Below the pieces are notes generated by a model that saw nothing but the letters and a program-made list of their open reading frames with translations, was not told the DNA's origin and searched no databases. Shown here one piece after another: positions 1 to 8,817 of a DNA stretch of 64,000 nucleotides; positions within the stretch are counted from its first letter, which is position 1; each line of letters opens with the position of its first letter. The DNA lies in contig OZ246975.1 in assembly GCA_965232485.1 (NCBI GenBank), forward strand, positions 1,674,001 through 1,738,000. The letters are read 5' to 3'. Made by a program: the position numbers and the translations under genes. This stretch comes from VXPQ01 sp965232485. Its GTDB lineage: Bacteria; Bacteroidota; Rhodothermia; Rhodothermales; VXPQ01.

Positions 1-1
1 T

Positions 2-1471
2 TATGACGAACGCCAGGCTGATTCGGTTCGCACCGACTACAACCCGTCTTCGGAAGTAACCGCTGCCCTGGCGCCCTACTTCGCCGAGCAAGTCCGGCTG
101 TGGATGCGAGAATGGGCCGCGGAAAACGGGCATAATTTTTACCGGGACGGTTTGCGCGTACACACGCCGCTGGACTCGCGCATGCAGGAAATCGCACAAC
201 GGTCCGTGGACGAAAACATGGAGGGCCTTCAGGCCGTCGTGGATTACGAATGGAGCTACGGAGGCAGGCTCTGGTACACGCTCGAACCGTATCTGGAGCA
301 AACCGACTACGAACCCTGGGTCCGGTACTGGCGCAACAATCCCGCAACGCTCCGGTCCTTCGTTCGCGGTACGGAACGCTACCGCTCGCTTCGACGCCAG
401 AGCGATGTATCGCCAGAGGACGCCGTAGCCCAGCTCCTTGAGAATACCGCGTTTATGGATTCGCTCAAAACGACCAAGACGCGGCTTCAGGCAGGGCTCG
501 TATCCATCAATCCCCATAACGGATACGTCAAGGCCTGGGTGGGCGGACGCAACCTCAAGACTGAGTGGTACGACCATGTCAACAAGGCGGCGAGACAGCC
601 CGGCTCGACCTTCAAGCCGTTCGTCTACACGGCGGCGATCGACAATGGCTGGCCTCCCTGGCATCAACTTCCGGATAGCGCGTTTTCCTATGTGGACCCG
701 GTCACCCGGGTGCGATGGAGTCCGCAAAATGCGGACAATCAGGCGTCGGGGAGCATGATGAGCCTGGCCGAAGGGTTGGCCCAGTCGAAAAACACCATTA
801 CGGCCCGCGTGATCACCGAGCTCGTGAATCCGGAGGAGGTTGCGAAGTATGCGCAGCGGATGGGCATACGAAGCGAACTGGATGCGGTCCCTGCGCTGGC
901 GCTCGGCACCAGCGACATTACCTTGCTCGAACTGGCTACGGCGTTCGGTACGCTGGCGAGCGGCGGATTGCATCGCGAGCCTGTCCTGGTGACGCGCATT
1001 GAGGATCGCTATGGAAATATATTGTATGAGCACGTCGACTCGCCAAGGGAAGCGCTCTCCCTGCAGACCGCGTACACCGTCGTGAATATGATGCGCCGCG
1101 TAATCACCGACGGGACGGGGCGGCGCATCCGGGAGCAATACGGACTGTACGAGTACGACCTGGCGGGCAAGACGGGAACCACGCAGAACCATGCGGACGG
1201 CTGGTTCGGGATGATGCATCCCGACCTGGTGACCGGCGCATGGGTAGGCTTCAACGACCGGCGCGTAGCCTTCCGCTCGTTCTTTTGGGGACAGGGCGCG
1301 CACAATGCGCTGTTTCTGGTGGGAGACTATTTCCGGGGCCTCGTCGACTCCGAAGAGGTCGAGATCAGCAAAGACCCGTTCCCCCGTCCGGAAGAATCGG
1401 GCTGGACGTACGACATGCCCGGCGAGAGGGAAAGGGAAGTAAACGCCGGAGAGCGCAGCGTCGATTGGTAG
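2..1471 (+). CDS. penicillin-binding protein 1A, C-terminal part (5' end outside window)
   Basis: This is the transpeptidase part of a bifunctional class A penicillin-binding protein, which polymerises and cross-links peptidoglycan on the outer face of the inner membrane. The frame is open from base 2, so the N-terminal membrane anchor and most of the glycosyltransferase domain lie upstream of the window. The visible start (ALAPYFAEQVR) matches the linker typical of PBP1A. Three penicillin-binding motifs are present: the acyl-serine SxxK box in GSTFKPF (codons near 600-620), SKN in LAQSKNT (near 785) and KTGTT (near 1170). The tail is short and polar, ending at the TAG at 1469-1471. It converges with ispE across an 88-bp gap. 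The identity is secure; whether it is the only PBP1A in the cell cannot be told. Confidence 0.93.
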   Translation, partial: YDERQADSVRTDYNPSSEVTAALAPYFAEQVRLWMREWAAENGHNFYRDGLRVHTPLDSRMQEIAQRSVDENMEGLQAVVDYEWSYGGRLWYTLEPYLEQTDYEPWVRYWRNNPATLRSFVRGTERYRSLRRQSDVSPEDAVAQLLENTAFMDSLKTTKTRLQAGLVSINPHNGYVKAWVGGRNLKTEWYDHVNKAARQPGSTFKPFVYTAAIDNGWPPWHQLPDSAFSYVDPVTRVRWSPQNADNQASGSMMSLAEGLAQSKNTITARVITELVNPEEVAKYAQRMGIRSELDAVPALALGTSDITLLELATAFGTLASGGLHREPVLVTRIEDRYGNILYEHVDSPREALSLQTAYTVVNMMRRVITDGTGRRIREQYGLYEYDLAGKTGTTQNHADGWFGMMHPDLVTGAWVGFNDRRVAFRSFFWGQGAHNALFLVGDYFRGLVDSEEVEISKDPFPRPEESGWTYDMPGEREREVNAGERSVDW

Positions 1472-1559
1472 CGGCGGAAAAAGGCCGCTGACGGCGGTTC
1501 GCTCGCCGCGTCTTGCAACGCAGGCGGCGGGGCCTCGAACGAGATGCTTTCGGAAAAGG

Positions 1560-2465
1560 CTATTCGCCGCCCGCTCGTCCCCGCCAGGTTCGACAACCGG
1601 ATCGGCGGAGGCGCTGCTCTGCTTCGGCGGCTTGCGTTTCATCCTCGAACGCGCCGTAAACCGCCGCGCCCGAACCGGACAGGGACGCATACGCGGCGCC
1701 TGCTTCTTCCAGGGCTGCCTTCGCCGCCGCGATTCGAGGATACCGGGGCAATATGACGCGCTCGAAATCGTTCGTCAATTCCGCGCGCCAGCGATCAGGA
1801 TCCGCAGACAGCAACGCCTCGCACACATCCGGACGATTTCGATCGTTCGGCTGCACCAGCGCATACGCTTCGGCGGTCGAAACCTGCACGGGCGGCGCCG
1901 CCGCCACAAGGATATACGGAAAAACGTACGGGGCGCCGTGTTCTACAAGCGGCTTCAGCGCATCGCCGCGCCCTGCGCCAAACGCCGCTGCGTCGCCCGC
2001 CGCGAAGAACGCCGCATCCGCGCCGACGCGGGCCGCCATGCGGATCAGTTCCTCCCGGGAACGGGCCAATCCCCACAATTCGTTGAGCAAATGCAGGGCC
2101 GTTGCGGCGTCGCTTGAGCCGCCTCCCAGGCCCGCGCCCACGGGAATGCGTTTGCGCAGCTCGACAACCGCCCCCTTGTCCGGGTCAAGACAACGGGCGG
2201 CGCGCCAGACCAGATTGTCGGGGCCCGACGGAACCTGAAGCACAAGACTGGCGGGCGGCGCGTCTTCCGCCGGAAGCACATGCAGCGGCCCGGAAAAAGG
2301 CGTTGCTTCGACTCCCGGATGACGGGCAGGCGGCTGAACAGACACTTCGTCGGCCCAACCGATCCGTAAGAAAACGGTTTCGACGTCGTGATAGCCGTCT
2401 CGGCGTTTGCGAAGCACCTGCAAACCAAGATTGATCTTGGCGGGGGCGGACTTGCGAAGCGTCAT
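1560..2465 (-). CDS. ispE: 4-diphosphocytidyl-2-C-methyl-D-erythritol kinase
   Basis: IspE is a cytoplasmic GHMP-family kinase that phosphorylates the 2-hydroxyl of CDP-ME in the methylerythritol phosphate route to isoprenoids. The N-terminus SAPAKINLGLQV is the conserved IspE opening. The ATP-binding glycine-rich loop PVGAGLGGGSSDAATA and the C-terminal GHMP motif SLSGSGAAVYG are both intact. The frame is open 54 bases further up, but I chose the ATG at 2463-2465 because the family sequence begins right there and the upstream residues look non-homologous. The resulting length of 301 residues is slightly above the usual 280-300. The gene is divergent from the polysaccharide locus and convergent with the PBP gene, so it is probably transcribed alone. 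Confidence 0.93.
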   Translation of the reverse strand: MTLRKSAPAKINLGLQVLRKRRDGYHDVETVFLRIGWADEVSVQPPARHPGVEATPFSGPLHVLPAEDAPPASLVLQVPSGPDNLVWRAARCLDPDKGAVVELRKRIPVGAGLGGGSSDAATALHLLNELWGLARSREELIRMAARVGADAAFFAAGDAAAFGAGRGDALKPLVEHGAPYVFPYILVAAAPPVQVSTAEAYALVQPNDRNRPDVCEALLSADPDRWRAELTNDFERVILPRYPRIAAAKAALEEAGAAYASLSGSGAAVYGAFEDETQAAEAEQRLRRSGCRTWRGRAGGE

Positions 2466-2580
2466 GGCGCAGGAAAGGCGAATCGCATTTGCGCGAAATG
2501 TGCGGTTTGCAGGGCGCAATGGAGCGCGGGCAAAAACAGACGGTTATGCGGGTTCCGGGGAACCGGGCCCCGCCGCGTCG

Positions 2581-2633
2581 GTTGCAGTATTTTTGCAACG
2601 CCCCTTGAAACACCCGCAAAAAAGAAGTATTTT
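2581..2633 (+). promoter_or_regulatory. putative promoter and dyad ahead of the polysaccharide locus
   Basis: A sigma-70-like pair TTGAAA (2605-2610) and TATTTT (2628-2633) is spaced by 17 bases. Just upstream is a perfect 6-bp dyad, GTTGCA (2581-2586) and TGCAAC (2594-2599), separated by 7 bases, which could be an operator. The wza-like start codon lies 150 bases downstream, leaving a leader in which I see no gene. The rest of the 2466-2784 interval holds only the divergent ispE leader. The promoter is inferred from sequence only. Confidence 0.4.
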
Positions 2634-2784
2634 ACCAAGATACGCATTTGTATATTTTCCGCCGTCGCCCTTCCACCCGTTTCGGTCGAGCCTGCCCGCA
2701 TATCGTTACAAAATTCTCTTGTGCTTCCATAATCCGAATGCTCCGAGGGCGCGGCCCGCGCTTTTCGGTATCCCGGCGTCCGGC

Positions 2785-4566
2785 ATGACAGGCCGAATCT
2801 TGTTTTTTTCGTTGCACAGGCGCCGCTCCATATGGAGCGTTTCTGCGTGGACGCTCTTCGTGCTGTGCCTGCTTGCGCCCAAGGCGGCGCATGCCCAATT
2901 CGATTCGCCGTTGGACAACGCAGTATCTCCGGCGACCACCGGCCCGGAAACGAACCCGCTCCAGGACCAGCTGACCCGCTTCCAGGGTGCGGAAGGCATG
3001 ATTCCTCTGGAGGGAACAGTTGATGCAGACCAGTATATCGTGGGGCCGGGGGACATCTTCGAACTATCCATAGGCGGCCCGCAACCCCTCATGGCCCCGA
3101 CCGCCGTGTCCGCGGACGGCTATCTGATCTTGCCGGAAGCCGGCGCCGTGCAGGTGGGCGGACATTCCCTGCGCGAAGCGCGCAACCGGGCGAAAGAGGC
3201 GCTTCAGGGGTCTTTCCGGAATGTGCGCGTGGAAATTGCGCTGTCGCAACCGAGACAATTCTATGTGCATGTTTCGGGGGCCGTACCGTTTCCGGGACGT
3301 TATCTGGCTACGCCCGTGGGGCGCGTGGCGGGCGTATTGAGCCTGGCGTATGCGGATACGACCCGGGCGCCGACCGGAAATATGCGGTTTCGTCCCGCCT
3401 TGCGAAATGTCCTGCTGATCCATACGGACGGAACGCAGGAAACGGTGGACCTGCTGCGCTACCACGCAACCGGCAACACGGAGCATAACCCCTATCTGCG
3501 GGACGGGGACGTCGTGTCCGTGCCTGCGTTCGACCCCGATTACGGCTCCGTCTTCATATCGGGAAATGTGGCCTTTCCGGGTATCTACGACCACCGGCCC
3601 GACGATACGCTTTCCGATCTCCTTGCACTGGCTACCGGGCAGGAAGGGCCCGGTTATGCGCAACAGGTTCGTCTCGCCCGCGTACTCGACGACGGCTCCG
3701 CGGAAGCCGAAATATATGATGTGGCCGCGCTGTACGGCGGCGAGGACGTACCGGTACGGGCGAGAGACCAGGTGCATGTGCTGGCCGAAGACATGGAGCG
3801 CGGCGTCGCCGAAATCGACGGATGGGTGCAATACCCCGGGGCGTATCCCATCCTGCCCGGCGAAACGACGCTGAAAGACCTGATGGCGCTGGCGGGAGGC
3901 ATGCGGTCGGGGGCGCTGGCGCGGGCGACGCACCTGAGGCGATCTCCGCTGCCCCTGCCGGAACCGGATTACGAAATCAGGTTCGGCGCGCTGGCCGACC
4001 TGCCCGACCCGGTTCCAGCGGATACGCTGGCGCTCTTGCAGTCCACCCGGCTGGCGGACATGGACTTCTTCGGAAACGCCTATCTGAGGCATGACCTGCG
4101 GATGCAAAGCAGCGTCCCGATCGATTTGACTGTAGCGCTCGGCGAAGAGGCCGATCCGGTTCTTCTGCAGGATGGCGACAAGGTGTACGTGCCGCGCGAC
4201 AACAACGAGGTTTTCGTCTTCGGACAAGTGAATCGACCGGGATATGTCCCGCACCGGCCCGGCATGTCGCCGGAGGAATATGTGCGCGCGGCAAGCGGGC
4301 TGGGAGAAAACGCCGGAAGTTCCTATGTCATCAAGGCCGGGACCAATCGCTTTCTGGCGGCTTCCGAAGCAATCGTCGAATCGGGAGACCGCATCTTCGT
4401 GAACCGGGAAACCATGTTTGCGGACACGGAAGAACTGCAACGTCTCCTGACCGACGGCCAGCGATACGAATTGGAAAAACGATCGCAAACCTTCCAGACC
4501 ATCCTGACGACGGTCGGGACCATCACGGGATTCATCACCACGTACCTGTTGATCCAGAAACAATGA
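2785..4566 (+). CDS. polysaccharide export outer-membrane protein (Wza-like, SLBB repeats)
   Basis: The product is an outer-membrane/periplasmic export channel protein of the Wza/poly-export family, which lets capsule or exopolysaccharide leave the cell. From the ATG at 2785 a signal peptide is evident (arginine-rich start, hydrophobic WTLFVLCLL, likely cleavage after AHA). The poly-export domain follows (YIVGPGDIFELSIGG), then several SLBB-type units recognisable by repeated phrases such as VFISGNVAFPGIY, EIDGWVQYPGAYP and VFGQVNRPGYVP. The C-terminus is a hydrophobic helix (about 20 residues) ending in QKQ. At 593 residues it is longer than E. coli Wza because of the extra SLBB copies. An open frame continues upstream to 2407, but that part has no family resemblance. 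The stop overlaps the next start by ATGA, so the locus is translationally coupled. Confidence 0.88.
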   Translation: MTGRILFFSLHRRRSIWSVSAWTLFVLCLLAPKAAHAQFDSPLDNAVSPATTGPETNPLQDQLTRFQGAEGMIPLEGTVDADQYIVGPGDIFELSIGGPQPLMAPTAVSADGYLILPEAGAVQVGGHSLREARNRAKEALQGSFRNVRVEIALSQPRQFYVHVSGAVPFPGRYLATPVGRVAGVLSLAYADTTRAPTGNMRFRPALRNVLLIHTDGTQETVDLLRYHATGNTEHNPYLRDGDVVSVPAFDPDYGSVFISGNVAFPGIYDHRPDDTLSDLLALATGQEGPGYAQQVRLARVLDDGSAEAEIYDVAALYGGEDVPVRARDQVHVLAEDMERGVAEIDGWVQYPGAYPILPGETTLKDLMALAGGMRSGALARATHLRRSPLPLPEPDYEIRFGALADLPDPVPADTLALLQSTRLADMDFFGNAYLRHDLRMQSSVPIDLTVALGEEADPVLLQDGDKVYVPRDNNEVFVFGQVNRPGYVPHRPGMSPEEYVRAASGLGENAGSSYVIKAGTNRFLAASEAIVESGDRIFVNRETMFADTEELQRLLTDGQRYELEKRSQTFQTILTTVGTITGFITTYLLIQKQ

Positions 4567-5807
4567 GTCCTGAATCCACACATCGTTCGCCGAACGAGGA
4601 GGGCGCCGCCGGATACGACGAAGAGGCGCGCCGCGAGCGCGCGGAGGATACGCTCTGGACCGTGCTGGGTACGTTGTACCGGAGAAGGAGGGTGGTGGTT
4701 GGGGTACCGTTTTGCATGGCCGTGATTACGGCGATTATCACCCTGTTTATTACAAATTATTACCGGGCTTCTTCCACCGTACTGCTACCCGAAGGAGGCA
4801 GCTCGGCAAGTGCGCTTCTTAGCAACCTTTCGGGGGGCGTATCCTCATTGCTTGGCGGAGCGTCGGGAGATTACATCCGATACAGAGGTATTATTCATAG
4901 TCGATCCGCCTTGTCGGCGGCCGTCGATTCATTCGACCTTATACAAGTGTACCGATTGGAAGACGAAAATTTTCCTCGAGAAGAAACAATTAAATTATTA
5001 TCGGAAAACCTGCAAACCATTCTCGACCAGGAATTCGAATACCTGAAGGTATCCGTGGCGGACCACGATCCCGAACGCGCCGCCGCGCTGGCAAATTTCT
5101 TCGTCCGGTATCTCAACAATACAAATGCCCTCCTCGCCTCTCAAAATGCCGGCAATTATCGGAGATACATAGAAGATCGCGTCACGGAAGCCTACGATAC
5201 GATGGCATCGATTCTCGATACGAATGAAAAATTTCAACGAAATCATGGCGTGTATGATCTGCCTGTCCAGATTGAAAGTTTCTTTGCTCAAATTGCAGCC
5301 TTGCGGGCAAGCGCCGTGGAGACAGAAATTCAATATGAAGTACTTCAGACAGAATACGGGCAAGATAATATGCAAGTGCGAGCACTCCGCAATGCCGCCG
5401 AATTTGCCAATAAAAAATATGTGGATGCATTGGAGGGAAAAGAAAACCTTCTCCCGATACCGCAAAGCGAAGCTCCCGATGTAGTACGGCAGTATATGGA
5501 CATAGAAATGAATCGCGTGATTCAGCAGACGATTCTGGAAGTGCTGGCGCCCATGTACGAACAGGCCAAACTTCAGGAAGAACAGGATTCCTATGCGGTG
5601 CAAGTTCTGGATCGGGCAGTTCCTCCTGTAGAAAAAGCGGGGCCCAAGCGAACGATTATCGTATTTGCCAGTGGCCTGTCCTCGCTTATACTGACAATAT
5701 TATACGTCCTCGGACTCTCATGGTGGCGCAATAATGCAACCCGCATTGCCTGGGGCATTGAGCACGCCAGAAATCCTGATCAAAGAGACTCGATTGCGGG
5801 ATCATGA
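4563..5807 (+). CDS. polysaccharide chain-length determinant / co-polymerase (Wzz/GumC-like)
   Basis: This is an inner-membrane polysaccharide co-polymerase that sets chain length and couples polymerisation to the export channel. It shows the family layout: a cytoplasmic N-terminus, a first membrane segment (VVVGVPFCMAVITAIITLF, near residues 40-60), a long periplasmic region with coiled-coil character, and a second membrane segment near the C-terminus (TIIVFASGLSSLILTILYVL). There is a proline-rich signature (AVPPVEKAGPKR) just before the second segment, as in Wzz proteins. No tyrosine-kinase domain is attached. The start overlaps the upstream stop by four bases and its own stop overlaps the next start in the same way. 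AT content rises sharply within this gene and stays high through the next ones, which suggests the central part of the locus was acquired. Confidence 0.85.
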   Translation: MSPESTHRSPNEEGAAGYDEEARRERAEDTLWTVLGTLYRRRRVVVGVPFCMAVITAIITLFITNYYRASSTVLLPEGGSSASALLSNLSGGVSSLLGGASGDYIRYRGIIHSRSALSAAVDSFDLIQVYRLEDENFPREETIKLLSENLQTILDQEFEYLKVSVADHDPERAAALANFFVRYLNNTNALLASQNAGNYRRYIEDRVTEAYDTMASILDTNEKFQRNHGVYDLPVQIESFFAQIAALRASAVETEIQYEVLQTEYGQDNMQVRALRNAAEFANKKYVDALEGKENLLPIPQSEAPDVVRQYMDIEMNRVIQQTILEVLAPMYEQAKLQEEQDSYAVQVLDRAVPPVEKAGPKRTIIVFASGLSSLILTILYVLGLSWWRNNATRIAWGIEHARNPDQRDSIAGS

Positions 5808-7243
5808 GATGGCTTCCGTCAATCTGGTACCACCCCTCGCCAAAGGCGATGCGGTCAAGCGGAGTCACTATACTCCACATCGGATTTGGATGTACCCTGT
5901 TATTGACATTACTAATTGCACGATTCTTCGATCCGTTCGCCACTTTAACAATACCGATTCTGTTTTTAGGAGGACTTGTTTTCCTCTATCTATTCAAGCG
6001 TCCGCTTATTAATCTTGCTGTCGTACTTAGCCTGTTTGTACTAATTTCAGGTTATGAAGAAGGAATTCAACTTATCGAAGTTGTTTATGGCCTTTACTAT
6101 TTATCTTTTTTAGGTCATTGGTTCATTACCAGGATGATGATATTTAAAGATTCGTTTCTTACAACCCCGGAAGATAAGGTTTTTCTTGTTTTTCTGGCTA
6201 TAGTAACGCTTTATATCCCGCTTACTTTCCTGTTTCATGGCGATCCTCGATCCTTGCTCAGTGAATGGACTTCTTTGATGCTGCTCGGTTTTTATTTTCC
6301 AATCAAAGAAGCATGTGTGCGATATAAAAACGGGATCAAGGTTGTGGCAAGCGTATTATTGTGGATTGGGCTTTTCGCCGCCGTGCGGAATATGATCCTG
6401 TATAGACAATCTCTGCTGGACGCAGAATTAGCCTATCAAATAGCAAAAGGTCGTATCCATTTTAACGACAATATTTTAATGGCTTGCTCCATTATTTCAT
6501 TGGCCCTCCTCACGTATCACAAAAAGATTCGACAAATCATACCATCTACAGTGCTTTTTATCTTCTTGTTATCCGGCTTGATTCTTACGCTCAGCAGGGC
6601 TTTCTGGATAGCCTTTCTCTTTGGCGCAGGGCTTATGTTTTTTGCCGCAGATGCGCAATACAAGAGACGCCTATTCGTATTAACGAGTATTGGGGTCGGT
6701 TGCTTTTTAGGTGTAATCGTCCTGTTTTTGAATGATTACGTCGATTTAATTTTTCTGGGCTTGGCGGATCGGTTGCTGTCCATACCGGCAGCAATCACCA
6801 GCGATCCTTCCATGATTAATCGTTTTCACGAATCGAAAGCGGTCCTGAATCGAATCCTTCAGAATCCAATACTCGGCTATGGCATGGGAGTGCCATATCT
6901 CTTTTATGACATCGTTCATGTAGGTACGGATCAGGATCCGTTTGTACACAATGCCTATATTGGATTGTGGTACAAGTTTGGTATCCTGGGCCTTGCGTCA
7001 GTGTTGTATATATGGGGGAAGACTGTGTGGCGAGGGGTTCGTACGTTACGAATCGATGCGGCGCCCTTCACCAAAATTGTTACCTTTTCTTCTGCAATGG
7101 CCCTGATCGCCTTTGCCGTGGGGGCCATGACGTCAAACCCCTTTTTCCTGATGGATGGCACGCTGCTTTTCGGCATGTTGACCGGACTTGTCTCGGGAGG
7201 ATATCGTCGTAGCCTTCTTGAGGCGGAAGCAGAACGCTCCTGA
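5804..7243 (+). CDS. O-antigen polymerase/ligase family membrane protein
   Basis: This multi-pass membrane protein resembles the Wzy/WaaL family that polymerises or ligates O-antigen-type repeat units. The 479-residue product is mostly hydrophobic with about ten to twelve membrane segments. A large loop in the C-terminal half carries the usual short polar stretch ending in VHNAYIGLWYKFGILGL, a motif typical of the Wzy_C domain: a conserved HN followed by a tyrosine and the G-x-x-G-L segment. Position in the operon, directly after the chain-length gene with a four-base overlap and before the flippase, fits a polymerase best. Sequence alone cannot separate polymerase from ligase. Base composition is markedly AT-rich compared with ispE or katG. 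Confidence 0.8.
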   Translation: MRWLPSIWYHPSPKAMRSSGVTILHIGFGCTLLLTLLIARFFDPFATLTIPILFLGGLVFLYLFKRPLINLAVVLSLFVLISGYEEGIQLIEVVYGLYYLSFLGHWFITRMMIFKDSFLTTPEDKVFLVFLAIVTLYIPLTFLFHGDPRSLLSEWTSLMLLGFYFPIKEACVRYKNGIKVVASVLLWIGLFAAVRNMILYRQSLLDAELAYQIAKGRIHFNDNILMACSIISLALLTYHKKIRQIIPSTVLFIFLLSGLILTLSRAFWIAFLFGAGLMFFAADAQYKRRLFVLTSIGVGCFLGVIVLFLNDYVDLIFLGLADRLLSIPAAITSDPSMINRFHESKAVLNRILQNPILGYGMGVPYLFYDIVHVGTDQDPFVHNAYIGLWYKFGILGLASVLYIWGKTVWRGVRTLRIDAAPFTKIVTFSSAMALIAFAVGAMTSNPFFLMDGTLLFGMLTGLVSGGYRRSLLEAEAERS

Positions 7244-7269
7244 CGCAGCATTCTGGAAATGGAAGGGCC

Positions 7270-8781
7270 ATGAGCGAAAAAAGACGCATTTTTCTGAATG
7301 TGTTCATGTCCTTCGGGCAAGTAATCGTCAGCGGCGTAGCGTTTCTCTTCTTGTATCGTTACCTGCTGGATTCGATAGGCAGTGAGCTGGCGGGCGTATG
7401 GGCGCTTCTGCTTGCCTGGACCACTTCGCTCAGCGTTTCAAATTTCGGCATGAGCGGCGGGGCCCTGAAATTCGTTTCGAGATATCGTGCGCACGACGAC
7501 GAAAAAACCGTAGTACGGGTTGTAGAAACATCCATCCTATCCTGTGTAATCGCTCTCGTTGTCGCACTGCCAATTGCTTGGCCTGTCTTTAAAAAATTGA
7601 TATATCTGATCGTAGAACCTACGGAGTATATTGACGAGGCGCTCATGGTGCTGCCCTATGCCATGATTACATTCGCATTCACTTCATTAAGTATGATCAT
7701 AAATGCCTGCATTGATGGTACTCAGCGTGTCTATTTGCGTAATATCCTGATCATGATATCTGCATTATTATATCTTGGTTTGACGATTTTTCTGGTGCCT
7801 CGTATGGGTTTTGTGGGTTTGGCGCAAGCACAAATAATACAAACAAGCATTACTTTGATTATTGGATGGGTCATGTTACGCGCTGTCATTCCAGCCCTTC
7901 CTATCGTACCCTTTAGATGGCATAAAAAAACCTTCAAGGAAATATTCGCCTATTCATTCAATTTTCAGGTGATTTCGATAACCCAATTGCTATTTCAGCC
8001 CGTTACCAAATCATTGCTCTCTGTCTTTGGGGGCGTAGGACAGGTTTATTATTTCGAAATGGCCCATAAGTTGGTCATGCAGCTTCGCGGCATGATCGTC
8101 ATAGCACATCAATCCATTGTTCCCGCCATAGCGCACTGGCAGGAAACAAATCGGGCGTACGTACAACTTGTGTATCGAAAAGCGTTCCAGGTATTACTTG
8201 TTTTCGTCATTGTAAGTTTGCCGCTGCTTATAAGCCTTGCCCCACTCATCTCCCGTTTGTGGATCGGGCATTACGAGCCTGCATTCGTGGGCTGCTTTCT
8301 TTTTCTTGTGATCGGATGGTTTCTGAATATTCTGTCCAATCCGGCCTACTTCGGATACTTGGGGATTGGTCGGCTCCGCTGGAATATTCTGGGGCATGTG
8401 ACGATCAGCGTGATCAGTCTCGGTTTGGGCATTGTGTTCGGGCTATCCTATGGTGGCTCCGGCGTGGTGTTTGCATACGCGATGGCTATTCCTGTCGGCA
8501 GCGGACTCACCTTGTGGGCCTACCATAGAGAATACGATGTCCGGGGGGCAGAACTTATCGGTGCTTATTCCGTACTTCTTGCCTTGGCCGGAATCGGTGG
8601 AGGGCTTGTTATCTTCTTCCTCCATAATCATCTTGCCGATCACCTGCACCCCTGGTTGCTTGTTTTTTTGTTGTTGCTCTCCTACGTGCTTGTGGTCGCT
8701 GTTCCTTTGTGGCGGCACCCCGTTCGAAAAACATTGCAAGGATGGGCTTCGGAACTGAAAACAACCACTTTACCATCGTAG
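7270..8781 (+). CDS. polysaccharide flippase (Wzx-like, MOP superfamily)
   Basis: The 503-residue integral membrane protein has some twelve to fourteen predicted helices spread along its length and no soluble domain. That is the architecture of Wzx flippases, which move lipid-linked repeat units across the inner membrane. The N-terminus (residues 1-40) has the family pattern of a short polar start followed by a GQVIVSGVAFLFLYRYLL helix, and the second half contains the paired helices characteristic of the MOP fold. The gene lies 26 bases after the polymerase gene and 36 before a glycosyltransferase, so one transcript is likely. Together with wza-, wzz- and wzy-like genes it completes a Wzy-dependent assembly pathway. 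Confidence 0.82.
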   Translation: MSEKRRIFLNVFMSFGQVIVSGVAFLFLYRYLLDSIGSELAGVWALLLAWTTSLSVSNFGMSGGALKFVSRYRAHDDEKTVVRVVETSILSCVIALVVALPIAWPVFKKLIYLIVEPTEYIDEALMVLPYAMITFAFTSLSMIINACIDGTQRVYLRNILIMISALLYLGLTIFLVPRMGFVGLAQAQIIQTSITLIIGWVMLRAVIPALPIVPFRWHKKTFKEIFAYSFNFQVISITQLLFQPVTKSLLSVFGGVGQVYYFEMAHKLVMQLRGMIVIAHQSIVPAIAHWQETNRAYVQLVYRKAFQVLLVFVIVSLPLLISLAPLISRLWIGHYEPAFVGCFLFLVIGWFLNILSNPAYFGYLGIGRLRWNILGHVTISVISLGLGIVFGLSYGGSGVVFAYAMAIPVGSGLTLWAYHREYDVRGAELIGAYSVLLALAGIGGGLVIFFLHNHLADHLHPWLLVFLLLLSYVLVVAVPLWRHPVRKTLQGWASELKTTTLPS

Positions 8782-8817
8782 CATTCTGTTAACTCATACA
8801 CATTTTCGGTACGCAAG

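Noticed and set aside
3064..4581. Long open frame antisense to the wza-like gene
   Set aside because: It is a shadow of a GC-rich gene; the sense strand has signal peptide, SLBB motifs and operon overlap, while the antisense product has no recognisable pattern.
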